Shown here in pieces: positions 1 to 9,748 of a stretch of DNA of 64,000 nt. A program made the position numbers and the translations under genes. The notes under the pieces are model-generated. The model was not told the origin of the DNA. It made no database searches and worked only from the letters and a program-made list of their open reading frames with translations. Source of the DNA: Aldehydirespirator sp965200005 (GTDB taxonomy: Bacteria > Actinomycetota > Acidimicrobiia > Acidimicrobiales > Aldehydirespiratoraceae); assembly GCA_965200005.1 (NCBI GenBank), contig OZ241331.1:2542001-2606000 (forward strand), in the 5' to 3' direction. Numbering within the stretch: position 1 is the stretch's first letter; every line of letters starts with the position of its first letter.

Positions 1-1203
1 GCTACAGCACTCTTGTGAACACTCGTGAATACTTCAGTCAATAGCTCACAAAACGTCGTGATGGCGACGAGTTGGCGCGGTGTGAACAGTTTCCACCACT
101 CATCTAGTCCGTATAGCGGCGCGGCCATGTATTGCGTGTTGCTGGAAAGGAACCCCTGGGGAAGGTCATCGGGTATGGGGCAGTTTGAAGCTACAGAATG
201 CGAGATGGTGGAAGGGCAGTAGACGCGTTGACGATTTCCTTCAGCTACTACACATAGGAGTTGTTGCCTTATGCGGCCTGCTTGACCTTCAGCTTTGATA
301 TACGCCTTGGGAATCGCTGCGCCGGTGGCGATGCAGGTGCCTTTGCCTCTCTGAACCGTCGGGGGGGGGCTCCCCGCTGTTGCGAATCTCATAACGGATT
401 GTCTGAGAGTCATGGTCAACAACCGGTTGGATCCAAACTCGCGGCTTGCCCGGCCGCTTTCGAACTACCCAGGACCTAACGAGTGGCACATGTCCGGACC
501 ATGCGGGATCGGGTGACTCCACCGTGCGCGCCCAAATCCAAGCAATCGGTGTCAACCTCTTGCCATCAGGTCCAACTGCATCCGGATACAGATCGCCGAT
601 GCTCTTCTTGGCTTGGTCACGCATCCAGGTGCCATACGCTTCGACATCAGCAGCTAAGCCTTGGGCACCTTCCCAAGTCTTGAGCTTTGTGGCAAGGCCA
701 GGATAAACGGGGGCATATCCAGCAAATCTTGGCGGTATTTTGATCATTGCTTTGTTGATCAAGACGGCGACGGGATTCAAGTCACTCGCGTGAGCCTTTA
801 ATCCGAGTCGTTGAGCTTCTAATGGGATTGAACCACCGCCGGCGAAGGGATCCAACAATTCGGGAGGACCGTTCGGGAAGCAGCGATCTATCTCTGCTCG
901 AGCTTCAGCGAGTATCTGCTCATCGTTGGTTGCCTCCCAGGTCACAAGGCGTTCAAGAATTCCGAACAAACGGTTCCGCTCTGCGGTCTGCTCCTCCGGC
1001 GTCAGTGAGTCATCCCCGGAGGGATCGTCTACAAGTGACGCCCAAATCACGGCCCGACACGCAGCTAAAGGCCGACGCGCCCACCACAGATGCAGCGTTG
1101 ATGGATGCCCGTGACGGATCGACTTCTCGCGAACGGATGCCTTGTTGATCGCTGCAAGTGGCAGCGCAACCTCAATTAACTTCGGCCCTGAACCACTCAC
1201 CAT
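1..1203 (-). pseudogene. DUF1156-family DNA methylase, N-terminal part, frameshifted and running off the left edge
   Basis: Start region of a large DUF1156 protein, a family of putative adenine-specific DNA methylases found in defence islands. The open frame from the ATG at 1203 covers 304 aa and shows the family's N-terminal signature (LWWARRPLAACRAVIWASL near residue 40, then a DPFAGGGSIPLEA SAM-binding motif near residue 118). The frame breaks at a run of nine G on the plus strand (361-369). Beyond it the next minus frame continues the family sequence without stops to base 1 (TCIATGAAIPKAYIKAEGQA, then YGLDEWWKLFTPRQLVAI). Removing one C on the coding strand gives GEPPPTVQRGKG and restores the whole reading. 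The residual C-terminal part lies outside the window. Either the gene is broken, the tract is a phase-variable switch, or the homopolymer was misread. Family assignment is secure; activity is not. Confidence 0.85.
361..369. repeat. G9 homopolymer tract inside the DUF1156 gene
   Basis: Nine consecutive G on the plus strand (C9 on the coding strand) lie exactly where the DUF1156 reading frame is lost. C8 would be in frame. Mononucleotide tracts of this size are slippage-prone in replication and error-prone in sequencing. Confidence 0.9.
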
Positions 1204-2833
1204 TAGCTATTCCGAGCCCACAAGAGCCATGCACCTGCACAGGAATCGCTAGTTTCTCTCTCAACCGAGCCAACTTGTGGAGTCAGTACATGATGTCGTG
1301 CCAAGGACATCAGATCCTGCTCCGACTCACTCGGTGACATCCCAGTTAAGTCCAGACAGGATAGTCAGCAGCGCCACGCACACCGAAGGCACCCTATCTT
1401 TGTTCACGCACACCTAGCCTTTTACTCTGCCCCGTGACATTGATATCGCTGCGTCGTTTCTCCGACTCTGATTCCATTCAAGCGCCACCGGTTTATCTCC
1501 CCATTCGACCATTACTCATTCACATCCGCGTGGTCTAGCAAGGGATATTTAATATGTTTTCATCTATTTGAAATCAATTATAATGTGTTTAGTAATCCTG
1601 GTGTCGGGTCAGATCCTCGGTGACTTGATGCGGAACGCCCCAGGTACAACACAGCGTCTGTGAACTGTATTCGGTGTGCGACGGTCCGGAGGTTGTGTGC
1701 AGCGGACGCTTCTGTCGCATCATGAGACAACCGAGTCCAACCAGACCCGCGACTGTGGGTCGTGTCGCTGCCGGCCGCTTCTTCCCATGTTCGATGTCTT
1801 GCTCTCACATCAAGCCGGAGGTAGTGTGCAGGGTTGTCGACACGACCCTCATCGGTTGATGATCGCGGATGGTACTCACTTGGCTGCTATCGGTCATTTC
1901 TGAACGGTGAGGCTGCGCAGTCTCTTGTCCCTCGTACCCGCGGAAGGACGAGTCCAATCGCACGCGCCGTCTGCGAAGACGTTCAGCACTGAGCCGCGTT
2001 CTTCCGATCGTTACTCATCATGTAACAACCAACGAATCGCACGCTGGTGATCGGGTGCCTGCTCCCTTCTAGGTCACCCATGTAACGACGGCTAGCTAAT
2101 CGCATCAGGACGAGACTTGAGGGACGCTCTGGGTCTCACCAAATGAACAAACTCGAGACTCTCGCCATGACGCGCTGCAATCGGCGGACAACTGCACGAT
2201 TGCACTCTGCTCAACGACACTCGTTTGGTCTCGGCATCCGTATTGCAACTGCTGGGTAGAAGTGACGGCGTACTTCTTGGATTGTGAAGGTGGACGACGG
2301 TACCGGAGCCTCTTGATCAGTTCGAACCTGCAAATAGTTGATGTCTTAATCCTCAGTTGCAGTGTCAAACAGACAGGCCGGCAAGTCACGACCCTGACAT
2401 GTAGACACGAAGTGTTGGCCGAGTCCCGTCCGCTCCGTCTCTGTTTGGACGTTGCGAACATGTCAATGAATGCGCCATCGATACCGGTATTCGCTACTGC
2501 GGTGCGACGTGGCCATTTGTAATGGGACATGAGTTTCCGTGTTCTCCACATGATTGCAATTGCCAAATACACGCAAAGTCGTGATCACCCCTGCGCCTTC
2601 CACTGCGTACCGGCAGCCGTCTCTACGTCCTGTTTCGAAGTCTGTTGGCTTCCCATTCTGTGCTTCAGTGGTTGCTCTCTATGCATCACTCTAAGTCCCG
2701 AACTTAGAGCATTTGATCGCCGTTAACTTTCCGCTTAGCCCAACCAGAAGATCTCATTTTGCATCATGACTGCTCGCCAGGTGCGGTCATGAATCAAAAC
2801 TCTACCTCCTCATGGAATCATAGCCGAAGCGAG
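1204..2833. other. 1.6 kb without a recognisable gene
   Basis: No open frame here has recognisable protein motifs or a credible ribosome binding site; the longest (about 155 codons, minus strand, 2105-2572) reads as low-quality basic sequence. An AT-rich patch lies near 1540-1595. Some imperfect direct repeats are visible: the 17-mer at 1686-1702 recurs with one mismatch at 1815-1831, and CATGTAACAACC near 2019 resembles CATGTAACGACG near 2080. In related defence gene sets other genes stand beside the DUF1156 methylase, so this may be the scar of lost genes. I cannot name any remnant. Confidence 0.5.
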
Positions 2834-3311
2834 CTAGAACTGCCACTTCTCTCGTCTCATCATTCCGACGAAGTTCACATACTCAACTCCGCGTTCTGCG
2901 CAGATATTGGGTATTTGTTCATTGCCGGGTTCGGAACTGTTCGTCCATCTCTCCTGAGTAACGATGACACCACCTCAGTCTCGGCCTCTGCAATGACCCA
3001 TGGATCAGCCCAGTTCTTTCGTGGCTTTACCCACTCCGGGTGCAGATTCGTGACTTCATGAACGATCTCAATAGAAGCGCTCGTGTGCGAAACTTCGAAT
3101 CCGGGTTGCCCTTCGCCCAGTCTTCACAATCATCGTCTTTCTTTGCTAATTCGATAACCTCTTCGCGATGACAAACTACTCTTCGCATCCTAATGAGAGC
3201 TTCGAAGTGAGCCCATACTCCTGGAAAGACGTCAGGAGGATGACTGTGATTACGAAGTTCGATAATCGAGTTAGTATCAATCGAATAGATCGATAGTCTT
3301 GATTGGATCAA
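2834..3311 (-). pseudogene. DUF4411 (PIN-like) protein, two frameshifts
   Basis: Likely toxin half of a two-gene unit. The ATG-led frame (SIYSIDTNSIIELRNH, then PPDVFPGVWAHFEALI) is the DUF4411 N-terminus, a family with a PIN-like ribonuclease fold. It loses frame near 3101-3104. The next frame continues with family sequence (HPEWVKPRKNWADPWVIAEA), then breaks again near 2971-2976 and continues to a stop at 2834 with GGVIVTQERW and ICAERGVEYVNFVGMMRREK. Adding one base at each break gives a 159-residue protein, the normal family length, with the DTN and ADPWVIA acidic positions. Its start overlaps the stop of the upstream HTH/ImmA-IrrE gene by 4 nt, so the two were translationally coupled. 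As it stands the gene can make only a 94-residue fragment. Confidence 0.8.
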
Positions 3312-4426
3312 GATCCTTGCCCGGTCCGTAACGAGACTCGGATCTTCTCGACTTGGGGAAGCTTTGCGCCGAGAAAGTAGCTAACATCGTCAAGAAGCAG
3401 ATCACCTCTATCGTAAGCATCTAGTACAGCGCCGGCATACCTCCTGCCTAGATCACGCAATCTGACAGTATGGAATGGCGGGCCTCCAGACCTGCTCGCA
3501 TCTCTTTCGGGGAAAGAGGCAGGATTCGTACGGAACAGAGCGACATCGGAGTCTGAGAGTAATCCTAGATGACTCATACGGATTGCCATCGCCAGTGGTG
3601 ACACCTTGAACCGAGATGCGAGCTTGTTGACATGGTCGATAGGTTGAGCGCTGACCATTTTGAGCAACGCATTTGCTGGCATCAAGACCGCAGCCGCGAG
3701 TCGGTTACAGTGTCGCTCTTCTCTGACATCTTCTTCAAGGCCACACAGAGAACTACTTCCCCTTACGAGGTGACCTACTTCGTGAAACAAGGTAAAGCAG
3801 CGGGCCTTGATGTCGTCCTTTCCGTTTATCAGCACTACTGACCAGTCTTGGAACCAAATGGACACTCCTCGAGCTTCGTCAATGTCGAAGTCGCTACTCT
3901 GAAACGTCAACACACCGAACGGCTCGAGCGCGGCAACCCACCGATTAAACATTGCGTAGGGATTCGGTTGACCAAGTTGGTCATCAACGGTCACACCGAG
4001 CCGGTCGCGTACTCTGGCTGCTGCGACATCAGGCTCAAGTGTGCCCAAATCGGCGAGCGCGAACGGTACGGCATCCCTCTCTAGGTCGATCAATGTTTCA
4101 CGCCGTTCAACTACGTCCCGTAGTTGTCGCCGAAGCTCGAAGGACATGTCCTGACGGTGGGGATCGGCTCGGCGAAAGTCTGGGGGTCGGGGTAAGTCGG
4201 GCTTGGGTGGCTCGCTTAGGAAGAAGAGTGCAGGTGTACGGCCGTAGACCCGGGCCAAGTTGCCGACCTGGATGATCGTGGGCCGTGCGTCCCCCAGTTC
4301 CCAACTGACCAAGCGTTCCGGCTTCACGCTTACCTTCTTGGCGGCTGCCTCAGGGGTGAGACCTGCAATCTCGCGAGCCCAACTGAGTACCTCGGGGTTT
4401 ACTGGTGCAGCGACAGACTTAGCCAT
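3308..4426 (-). CDS. XRE-type HTH and ImmA/IrrE metallopeptidase-domain protein
   Basis: 372 aa regulator-protease of the COG2856 type. An N-terminal helix-turn-helix (residues about 8-60, with the PERLVSWELGDARP recognition region) is followed by an IrrE-like zinc peptidase domain with FHEVGHLV (HExxH) near residue 215. Such proteins often sit beside DUF4411 or other PIN-like genes, apparently as the antitoxin or regulatory partner. Here the genes overlap by 4 nt (3308-3311). Upstream of the ATG is ATGAGAGTGGACT, a usable ribosome site. The gene is intact although the neighbouring toxin is frameshifted. The antitoxin role is inference from gene pairing; the domain calls are clear. Confidence 0.85.
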   Translation of the reverse strand: MAKSVAAPVNPEVLSWAREIAGLTPEAAAKKVSVKPERLVSWELGDARPTIIQVGNLARVYGRTPALFFLSEPPKPDLPRPPDFRRADPHRQDMSFELRRQLRDVVERRETLIDLERDAVPFALADLGTLEPDVAAARVRDRLGVTVDDQLGQPNPYAMFNRWVAALEPFGVLTFQSSDFDIDEARGVSIWFQDWSVVLINGKDDIKARCFTLFHEVGHLVRGSSSLCGLEEDVREERHCNRLAAAVLMPANALLKMVSAQPIDHVNKLASRFKVSPLAMAIRMSHLGLLSDSDVALFRTNPASFPERDASRSGGPPFHTVRLRDLGRRYAGAVLDAYDRGDLLLDDVSYFLGAKLPQVEKIRVSLRTGQGS

Positions 4427-4625
4427 AGTCCACTCTCATAGTTGACGAGATCGCAGAACGCCTGATCTACAGACCACCGCTGACCAGACGGACCGAGCTG
4501 CGCTGATTGTTGGCTTGATCAAGTCCCGCCCGCTTGTCAACACAATGCTGACACTAACCGGGGGCTCAAGGTGCGTTGCCGAAATGTATGACCGCTTCCG
4601 GGCGGCACTAGCGAGTTTTGTTGTG

Positions 4626-7600
4626 CTACCGAGGCGGGCTGGAGCGGGAGAGTAGCTTGCTGACCTTGAGCGGCAGGCTGGGCTGGGCTGCGTGAAGAGT
4701 CACACCCCTGAACGGATCTGCGAGGTAACGGACCTCTGGCTCGCCATCGACTTCAGATGGCACGGCTACGACGGCGAGGCGCCAGTGTTTCCGGTTGTTC
4801 TTCGCTTGGATCACTTGGCGAGCGCTGACATGGATCTCTTTGGTGTCCGGTAGGTGCCCCTTTACCTCAATGAAGTAGAGCCGTCCAGTAGCGGGATCAC
4901 GTGACAACACGTCATAGCCAGGGTTGTTGTGCTCCATCTCCTCGGGCTCTCGGCCCAACGCTCGCTCAGCCTGCATCACCGCTGCAACAGCGCGTCGATC
5001 AGTCTCTGCCTTGACTGCAGCGTCTTGATCACCCTCCGCATCACCTGATCCAGACATCGAATCAAGCAAGCCCTGGGGAATGATGATTGCGGCGCCGACC
5101 ACGTTGGCTAGGTGATCGTGCAGGTCGAGTTCCTTGTCCAGTTCCAAACGTCGCCTAGTTAGTCGACCGTAGAGATCGTCGGCTCGCTGCCCGGCCCGGG
5201 CTGAGTTCACTCGGGGTCTCTTCCCCGCCTTCTCCTGGCGACGCAACTCGATTTCACGCACTTGCCAGTGGCGAATCTCCGCTGAGAGGCGCTCATGCAC
5301 GGCTGCCCGCACCTTGTCGACCCTGTCTCGAGTCATCGACACGACCGTCTCAAAGTGCGGTCGGGCTTCCTTCGTAGACCACTCTCTGATGGCGTCTTCC
5401 GAGACGGCGGCGATCCAAGAGATATCGAGGCGTCCGTGAAGCAACTCTCGCTGATCGTCTGAGAGAGGGGCGTAGTTCAGATACGGCTCAGGCCCGGGAT
5501 TGCGCATGGCACCCTCTTGATCGACCTCCACGTAGTGAAAGCGGCGTGACACAACATGACGCTGTCCATGAACCTGGCGTCCGTCGGTGATCTTGTGGTC
5601 GAGATACAGGAGCAGTCGCGGCTCACTTGTTGGATCGAGCGGGTCAACCAGGATCGTGCCCTCGTCGAGCGTTGACCTGTGTTGAGCTAGCACGGCTCGG
5701 GCTGCGGCCGCCAGCAGCGGCGAAGCGGGTGAGACTAACTCGGCACGGATTGTTGCCTTTTGACCCGAGTCAGCGTCAAGTTGCACGAGCTTTTGGTCGA
5801 ACGCAACTCGTTCATAACGCGAGTGAACGGCACCCTTCGAGTCATCAGCCCGAGCGCGCACAATGGCAGGCACCCGAGTGATCTCAAAACGTCCACCCTC
5901 TCTCGGAACAATACGACCGCCGTAATGGCGAAATACGTCTTTGAGGAACGCTTCTATGAATCCCGGTTGCAGTTTCTGAGCCAAAGCCAGTTCCATCCTC
6001 CGGCGGATCTCAGCCGAAGGCGCGGTATCTGAAAGTCCCAGAACGAGTGACTGTTCGCTGATCACACTTTGGATCTGATTGCCGATGTCAACCTCAATGA
6101 TCTCGTTCATCCAAGCAGCGTGAGCTGGATCGTCATCGGCTTGAATGGCCTTCATGAGCAGATCTTGCAGCGAACGGCTGATTAGGGAGTCACCGAGCAC
6201 GTCATAGACCTGATCGCCATACACCTTGCGCTGCTCTTCGATCTTGTCGAACAGCCGCTGAAAGACTTGACCCTCCCGAGTCCGATGCGCCACCAGGTTC
6301 CACAAGTGACAAGGCAACGGCTGACCGATTCGGTGAACACGTCCGAAACGCTGCTCAATTCGGTTCGGGTTCCAAGGAAGGTCGTAGTTGACCACCATGT
6401 TCGCAATCTGAAGATTAATGCCCTCACCTGCTGCATCTGTAGCGACAAGGACACGCAGTTCGGGATTGGCGCGGAATCTACCTTGTATGTCACGACGATC
6501 GCGCCGTTTGATCCCACCGTGAATGGTTGCAACCGCCTCGGAGCGGCCCAACTCATTGGTGATCCGCTGTGCCACGTAATCGAGAGTGTCGCGGTGTTCG
6601 GTGAACACGATCAGCTTGCGATCTGCAGTTGCAAACTCACTAGAGCGCAACAGGTTCCGTAACTCGATCCACTTGGTGTCTTTGCGGCTTGCGAGGACGC
6701 GTTTGGCCAAATGAACGAGCGAGTCCAGGTCCTTGACCTCGGCTTCGATCTCATCCGCCGTGACGTTTGCCGTAGCGGCATCAATCGTGATGTTCTCAAG
6801 TTCTTCGAGTTCGTTGTTATCAAAATCATCGAGATCGAGACCTTCGAATTCCCCGATCTTGATGCCCGGCGGCAGGTTGATGGGCAGCAGCTTGCTAACT
6901 GGGACGGGCTCACCGGATGCAGCGAGGTCGCGCAACACCGCAGCCTGGTGAGAAAGCCGATCTCGTCGGCGGTGGAGCGAGCGGTAGATCGCCGCAGGCG
7001 ACGATGCCAGGCGTCGCTGCAATCCGGCAAGAGCGAATCCAATGATCACTCCCCTGCGCTTGTCACCCTGCTCACTCATGCGTGCGGCACGATTCATACC
7101 CTCACGGACGTACGCAGTGACCGCTTCATACAACTCAGTCTCAAGTTCCGAGAGTTCGAACTTGACACTGTGAGCATGGCGCTTCGGGAACAACCGCTTG
7201 CCATCGAAGGTCAGCAGACTCTCCTTGACCTTTCGCCGCATCACGTCGCTTACATCAGGCACTTGCGCGCGAGTACCCCGAAGCCGACCGGCGAACCGTT
7301 CGGGGTCGATCAAGGTCATAAACGCAAGAAAGTCCTCGGCCTTGCCATTGTGAGGAGTGGCGGTGAGTAGCAGCAGGTGCCGGGTGCGGTCGCGCAGCAT
7401 TTCACCAAGCTGGAATCGCTTCGTGCGCCGCAGTTCATTTGGGTAGCGGTGCACTGACATCTTGTGTGCCTCATCGACGATCACCAGATCCCACTCGCTG
7501 GCCTTTACTCTTGCTAGCAACTCCTCAGAGCGGGCAACCTGATCTATTCGAGCGATTAGCAGGTTCTTCTCAACGAATGGGTTGCCGCTCAGTGAAGCTT

Positions 7601-8282
7601 CCACGGCTTCGCGTGTCAGGATCGCGAAACGCAGATTGAACTTGTCAAACAATTCGTCTTGCCACTGCTCAACGAGACTCCCGGGAGCAACTACGAGACA
7701 TCTCGCCACATCGCCTCGCAGCATCAACTCTGAGATCAGTAGACCAGACATGATCGTCTTTCCCGCACCGGGATCGTCAGCAAGCAGGAAACGCAGGGGA
7801 CGGCGAGTTAGGAGGTGGTTGTAAACGGCGTCTATCTGGTGTGGATACGGCTCAATGTTCGATGCATTCACCGCTGCGAACGGGTCCGCTAGATGAGCAT
7901 GAAGCATGCGTCGGGCCTCCGAAGCGAGGCGAAACATCGCTCCGTCCGCACCGAACCCCCACCGACGCTCGGCCGCAATCGAAATGCCCGAGAGATCAGC
8001 TTTTGTGATGACCCGTTCACCAAGTACGCCTTCAGCTGTGCGGTAAGTGAGAGTTGCCGTCTCGCCGCCGGCAGCCACAGCCACGACTTCCACGGCCACA
8101 CCTGCAACTACGCCTGACAGGCGCACCCCTGCTGACAGATCAGCAAGAGTCAAGATTTCTGTGCGCCCGGAGGTCGCGACGCTCTCATTCTCGCTTGCAC
8201 GCCAGAAACGACTCGGACCATGCGCGCGAGACGCAGCGCTAGCGGAACTGTGATCAAGGTTCGCGCGCGAAGCACTTGGCAT
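4626..8282 (-). CDS. SF2/SNF2-type helicase with C-terminal DUF3883 domain
   Basis: 1218 aa ATP-dependent DNA translocase. Walker A is LADDPGAGKT (about 168-177), followed by DEAH, TATPHNG, FTEHRDTL, GEGINLQ and RFGRVHRIGQ, the complete helicase set in order. A basic, charged middle region (about 950-1080) precedes a C-terminal DUF3883 domain with PGYDVLSRD and FIEVKG, which has the D...ExK pattern of restriction-like nucleases. Helicases of this build resemble DrmD-like proteins of DISARM-type systems and accompany DUF1156 methylases in defence islands. The DUF1156 gene is 3.4 kb downstream on the same strand. The first 40 residues are low in complexity and the true start could be a little downstream; I saw no better ATG or GTG. 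Helicase call is firm; the defence role is inferred. Confidence 0.9.
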   Translation of the reverse strand: MPSASRANLDHSSASAASRAHGPSRFWRASENESVATSGRTEILTLADLSAGVRLSGVVAGVAVEVVAVAAGGETATLTYRTAEGVLGERVITKADLSGISIAAERRWGFGADGAMFRLASEARRMLHAHLADPFAAVNASNIEPYPHQIDAVYNHLLTRRPLRFLLADDPGAGKTIMSGLLISELMLRGDVARCLVVAPGSLVEQWQDELFDKFNLRFAILTREAVEASLSGNPFVEKNLLIARIDQVARSEELLARVKASEWDLVIVDEAHKMSVHRYPNELRRTKRFQLGEMLRDRTRHLLLLTATPHNGKAEDFLAFMTLIDPERFAGRLRGTRAQVPDVSDVMRRKVKESLLTFDGKRLFPKRHAHSVKFELSELETELYEAVTAYVREGMNRAARMSEQGDKRRGVIIGFALAGLQRRLASSPAAIYRSLHRRRDRLSHQAAVLRDLAASGEPVPVSKLLPINLPPGIKIGEFEGLDLDDFDNNELEELENITIDAATANVTADEIEAEVKDLDSLVHLAKRVLASRKDTKWIELRNLLRSSEFATADRKLIVFTEHRDTLDYVAQRITNELGRSEAVATIHGGIKRRDRRDIQGRFRANPELRVLVATDAAGEGINLQIANMVVNYDLPWNPNRIEQRFGRVHRIGQPLPCHLWNLVAHRTREGQVFQRLFDKIEEQRKVYGDQVYDVLGDSLISRSLQDLLMKAIQADDDPAHAAWMNEIIEVDIGNQIQSVISEQSLVLGLSDTAPSAEIRRRMELALAQKLQPGFIEAFLKDVFRHYGGRIVPREGGRFEITRVPAIVRARADDSKGAVHSRYERVAFDQKLVQLDADSGQKATIRAELVSPASPLLAAAARAVLAQHRSTLDEGTILVDPLDPTSEPRLLLYLDHKITDGRQVHGQRHVVSRRFHYVEVDQEGAMRNPGPEPYLNYAPLSDDQRELLHGRLDISWIAAVSEDAIREWSTKEARPHFETVVSMTRDRVDKVRAAVHERLSAEIRHWQVREIELRRQEKAGKRPRVNSARAGQRADDLYGRLTRRRLELDKELDLHDHLANVVGAAIIIPQGLLDSMSGSGDAEGDQDAAVKAETDRRAVAAVMQAERALGREPEEMEHNNPGYDVLSRDPATGRLYFIEVKGHLPDTKEIHVSARQVIQAKNNRKHWRLAVVAVPSEVDGEPEVRYLADPFRGVTLHAAQPSLPLKVSKLLSRSSPPR

Positions 8283-8401
8283 CGTCGGTCTGCCCTTCCT
8301 GTTGACTTCTGTCGTCGAGCTGGAGCCTCGCCACTGTCGACTCGAACGGCTCAGACGTTATGGGAGCTGTGCGACAAGGTGACCGGCACGGCAAATGTCT
8401 G

Positions 8402-9568
8402 ATGATTCGGGCATCATGGTTGATTGTGTGGCGTTCTGCTCTGGCGGCTCTGATTTTGTTGGCAACTGGTTGCGGACTGGAGTCGGCCACCGATTTAGAC
8501 CAACAACGTGACCCTCTCCAAGTCGAACTGCCCGCAACGGCCCTTCCTGAAGTCGAGCCGCCGACCATCGCACCGCCTGAGCTTGAGCTACCAGGCAGCA
8601 ATCCGCCCGAAGTCGAATTACCCCAGCTTGAGGCGCCTCAGGTTGAGCTTCCTGCAAGCCAGCCGCCTGACGTTGGGAGATCGGAAACAGAGCAAACGGC
8701 GGGCGGGCCTGACTCTGTTGCCAATCCCGGACCGACAAGCGAGGGTCCAGCCGCCGCGACTAATCCGATGGAGGTATTACTTGGTCTGATCGACTCGCTG
8801 GTAGTGGACACTGAGTACGCGGGCGGATATGACAGGAGTCTGTTCCGGCACTGGGTAGACGCCGACGGGGATGGTTGTGATACGCGTCGTGAAGTGCTGC
8901 TTGCCGAGGCTGTCACGACGCCGGCTATCTCTGGTGACTGCTCGCTGTCCGGTGGCAGTTGGGCTAGCCGATATGACAACGCTCTCGTGGCGGGATCGGG
9001 CCGTGGGTTTGATGTCGATCATCTTGTTCCGCTCAAAGAGGCATGGGACTCCGGCGCCTACGCCTGGAGTCCGCTGCAGCGACAGCTATTCGCTAATGAC
9101 CTCGGGCACCCCGATGCTCTCGTTGCCGTTTCAGCGAGCTCCAACCGCAGCAAGGGCGCCCGAGACCCGTCCACTTGGTTGCCACCGCTCGTCGATCAAC
9201 ATTGCTGGTATGTGTCGGCATGGATCTCAGTGAAGTCTCGCTGGTCGCTCACCGTAGATCCGCAAGAAGTGGCCACGCTGCGAGATGTGATCTCGGGCTG
9301 TGACCCTGATGACCTCGTCGTGCCACGATCCAATCCGGTACCCGGCGCTCTGGTTGCGTCAGCCGCCTCCGACGGAGCAGTTAATGCAACGCTTGGAGCA
9401 ACGGACGAGTCAGATTGTCATCCCAGTTACCAGCCCTGCATCCCTAATCTCGCAGGCAACGCCCTCAACTGCAGTGATCTGTCTGCCAATCAAAAGCCAG
9501 TAACAATCATCGGCGGAGACCCCTACAGGCTCGACGGCGACGGTGACGGCAGAGGCTGCGAAGGCTAG
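8402..9568 (+). CDS. Secreted HNH (DUF1524-type) nuclease lipoprotein with Excalibur motif
   Basis: About 388 aa, taken from the ATG at 8402 because it directly precedes a lipoprotein signal (hydrophobic stretch ending LLATGC). An upstream in-frame start at 8360 would bury the signal. After the Cys comes a proline/glutamate-rich stalk of about 55 residues built from repeats like PPEVELP. The globular part (about 120-290) is an HNH domain of the DUF1524/GmrSD_C type: DADGDGCDTRREVL, then FDVDHLVPLKEAWDSGA, then SSNRSKGARDP. The C-terminus is an Excalibur calcium-binding motif (DGDGDGRGCEG). The protein should be anchored outside the membrane, where such nucleases are thought to degrade extracellular DNA. 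Whether it feeds on DNA, attacks competitors or guards against incoming DNA cannot be told. Confidence 0.85.
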   Translation: MIRASWLIVWRSALAALILLATGCGLESATDLDQQRDPLQVELPATALPEVEPPTIAPPELELPGSNPPEVELPQLEAPQVELPASQPPDVGRSETEQTAGGPDSVANPGPTSEGPAAATNPMEVLLGLIDSLVVDTEYAGGYDRSLFRHWVDADGDGCDTRREVLLAEAVTTPAISGDCSLSGGSWASRYDNALVAGSGRGFDVDHLVPLKEAWDSGAYAWSPLQRQLFANDLGHPDALVAVSASSNRSKGARDPSTWLPPLVDQHCWYVSAWISVKSRWSLTVDPQEVATLRDVISGCDPDDLVVPRSNPVPGALVASAASDGAVNATLGATDESDCHPSYQPCIPNLAGNALNCSDLSANQKPVTIIGGDPYRLDGDGDGRGCEG

Positions 9569-9748
9569 ACGAGGAATCGCAGCGGACGACCGCCGTCGAC
9601 TTCCGAGTGCATAGGTAGCTACACGTCGTATGTTTCGAGGCGAGCCATACAACAAGCCTTGACCATCAACAGAAATCTAAATGCTTGATATCAACCGGAA
9701 GTAATTGGAAAGGGTCTGTATCGGACTTGCCCTTGCTACAGTGCCGAC

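Noticed and set aside
2105..2572. 155-codon open frame on the minus strand in the gene-free part of the island
   Set aside because: No family motif, no ribosome site, composition like random frames; the opposite strand is equally open.
6711..7370. 219-codon plus-strand frame inside the helicase gene
   Set aside because: Antisense shadow of a gene with complete helicase motifs.
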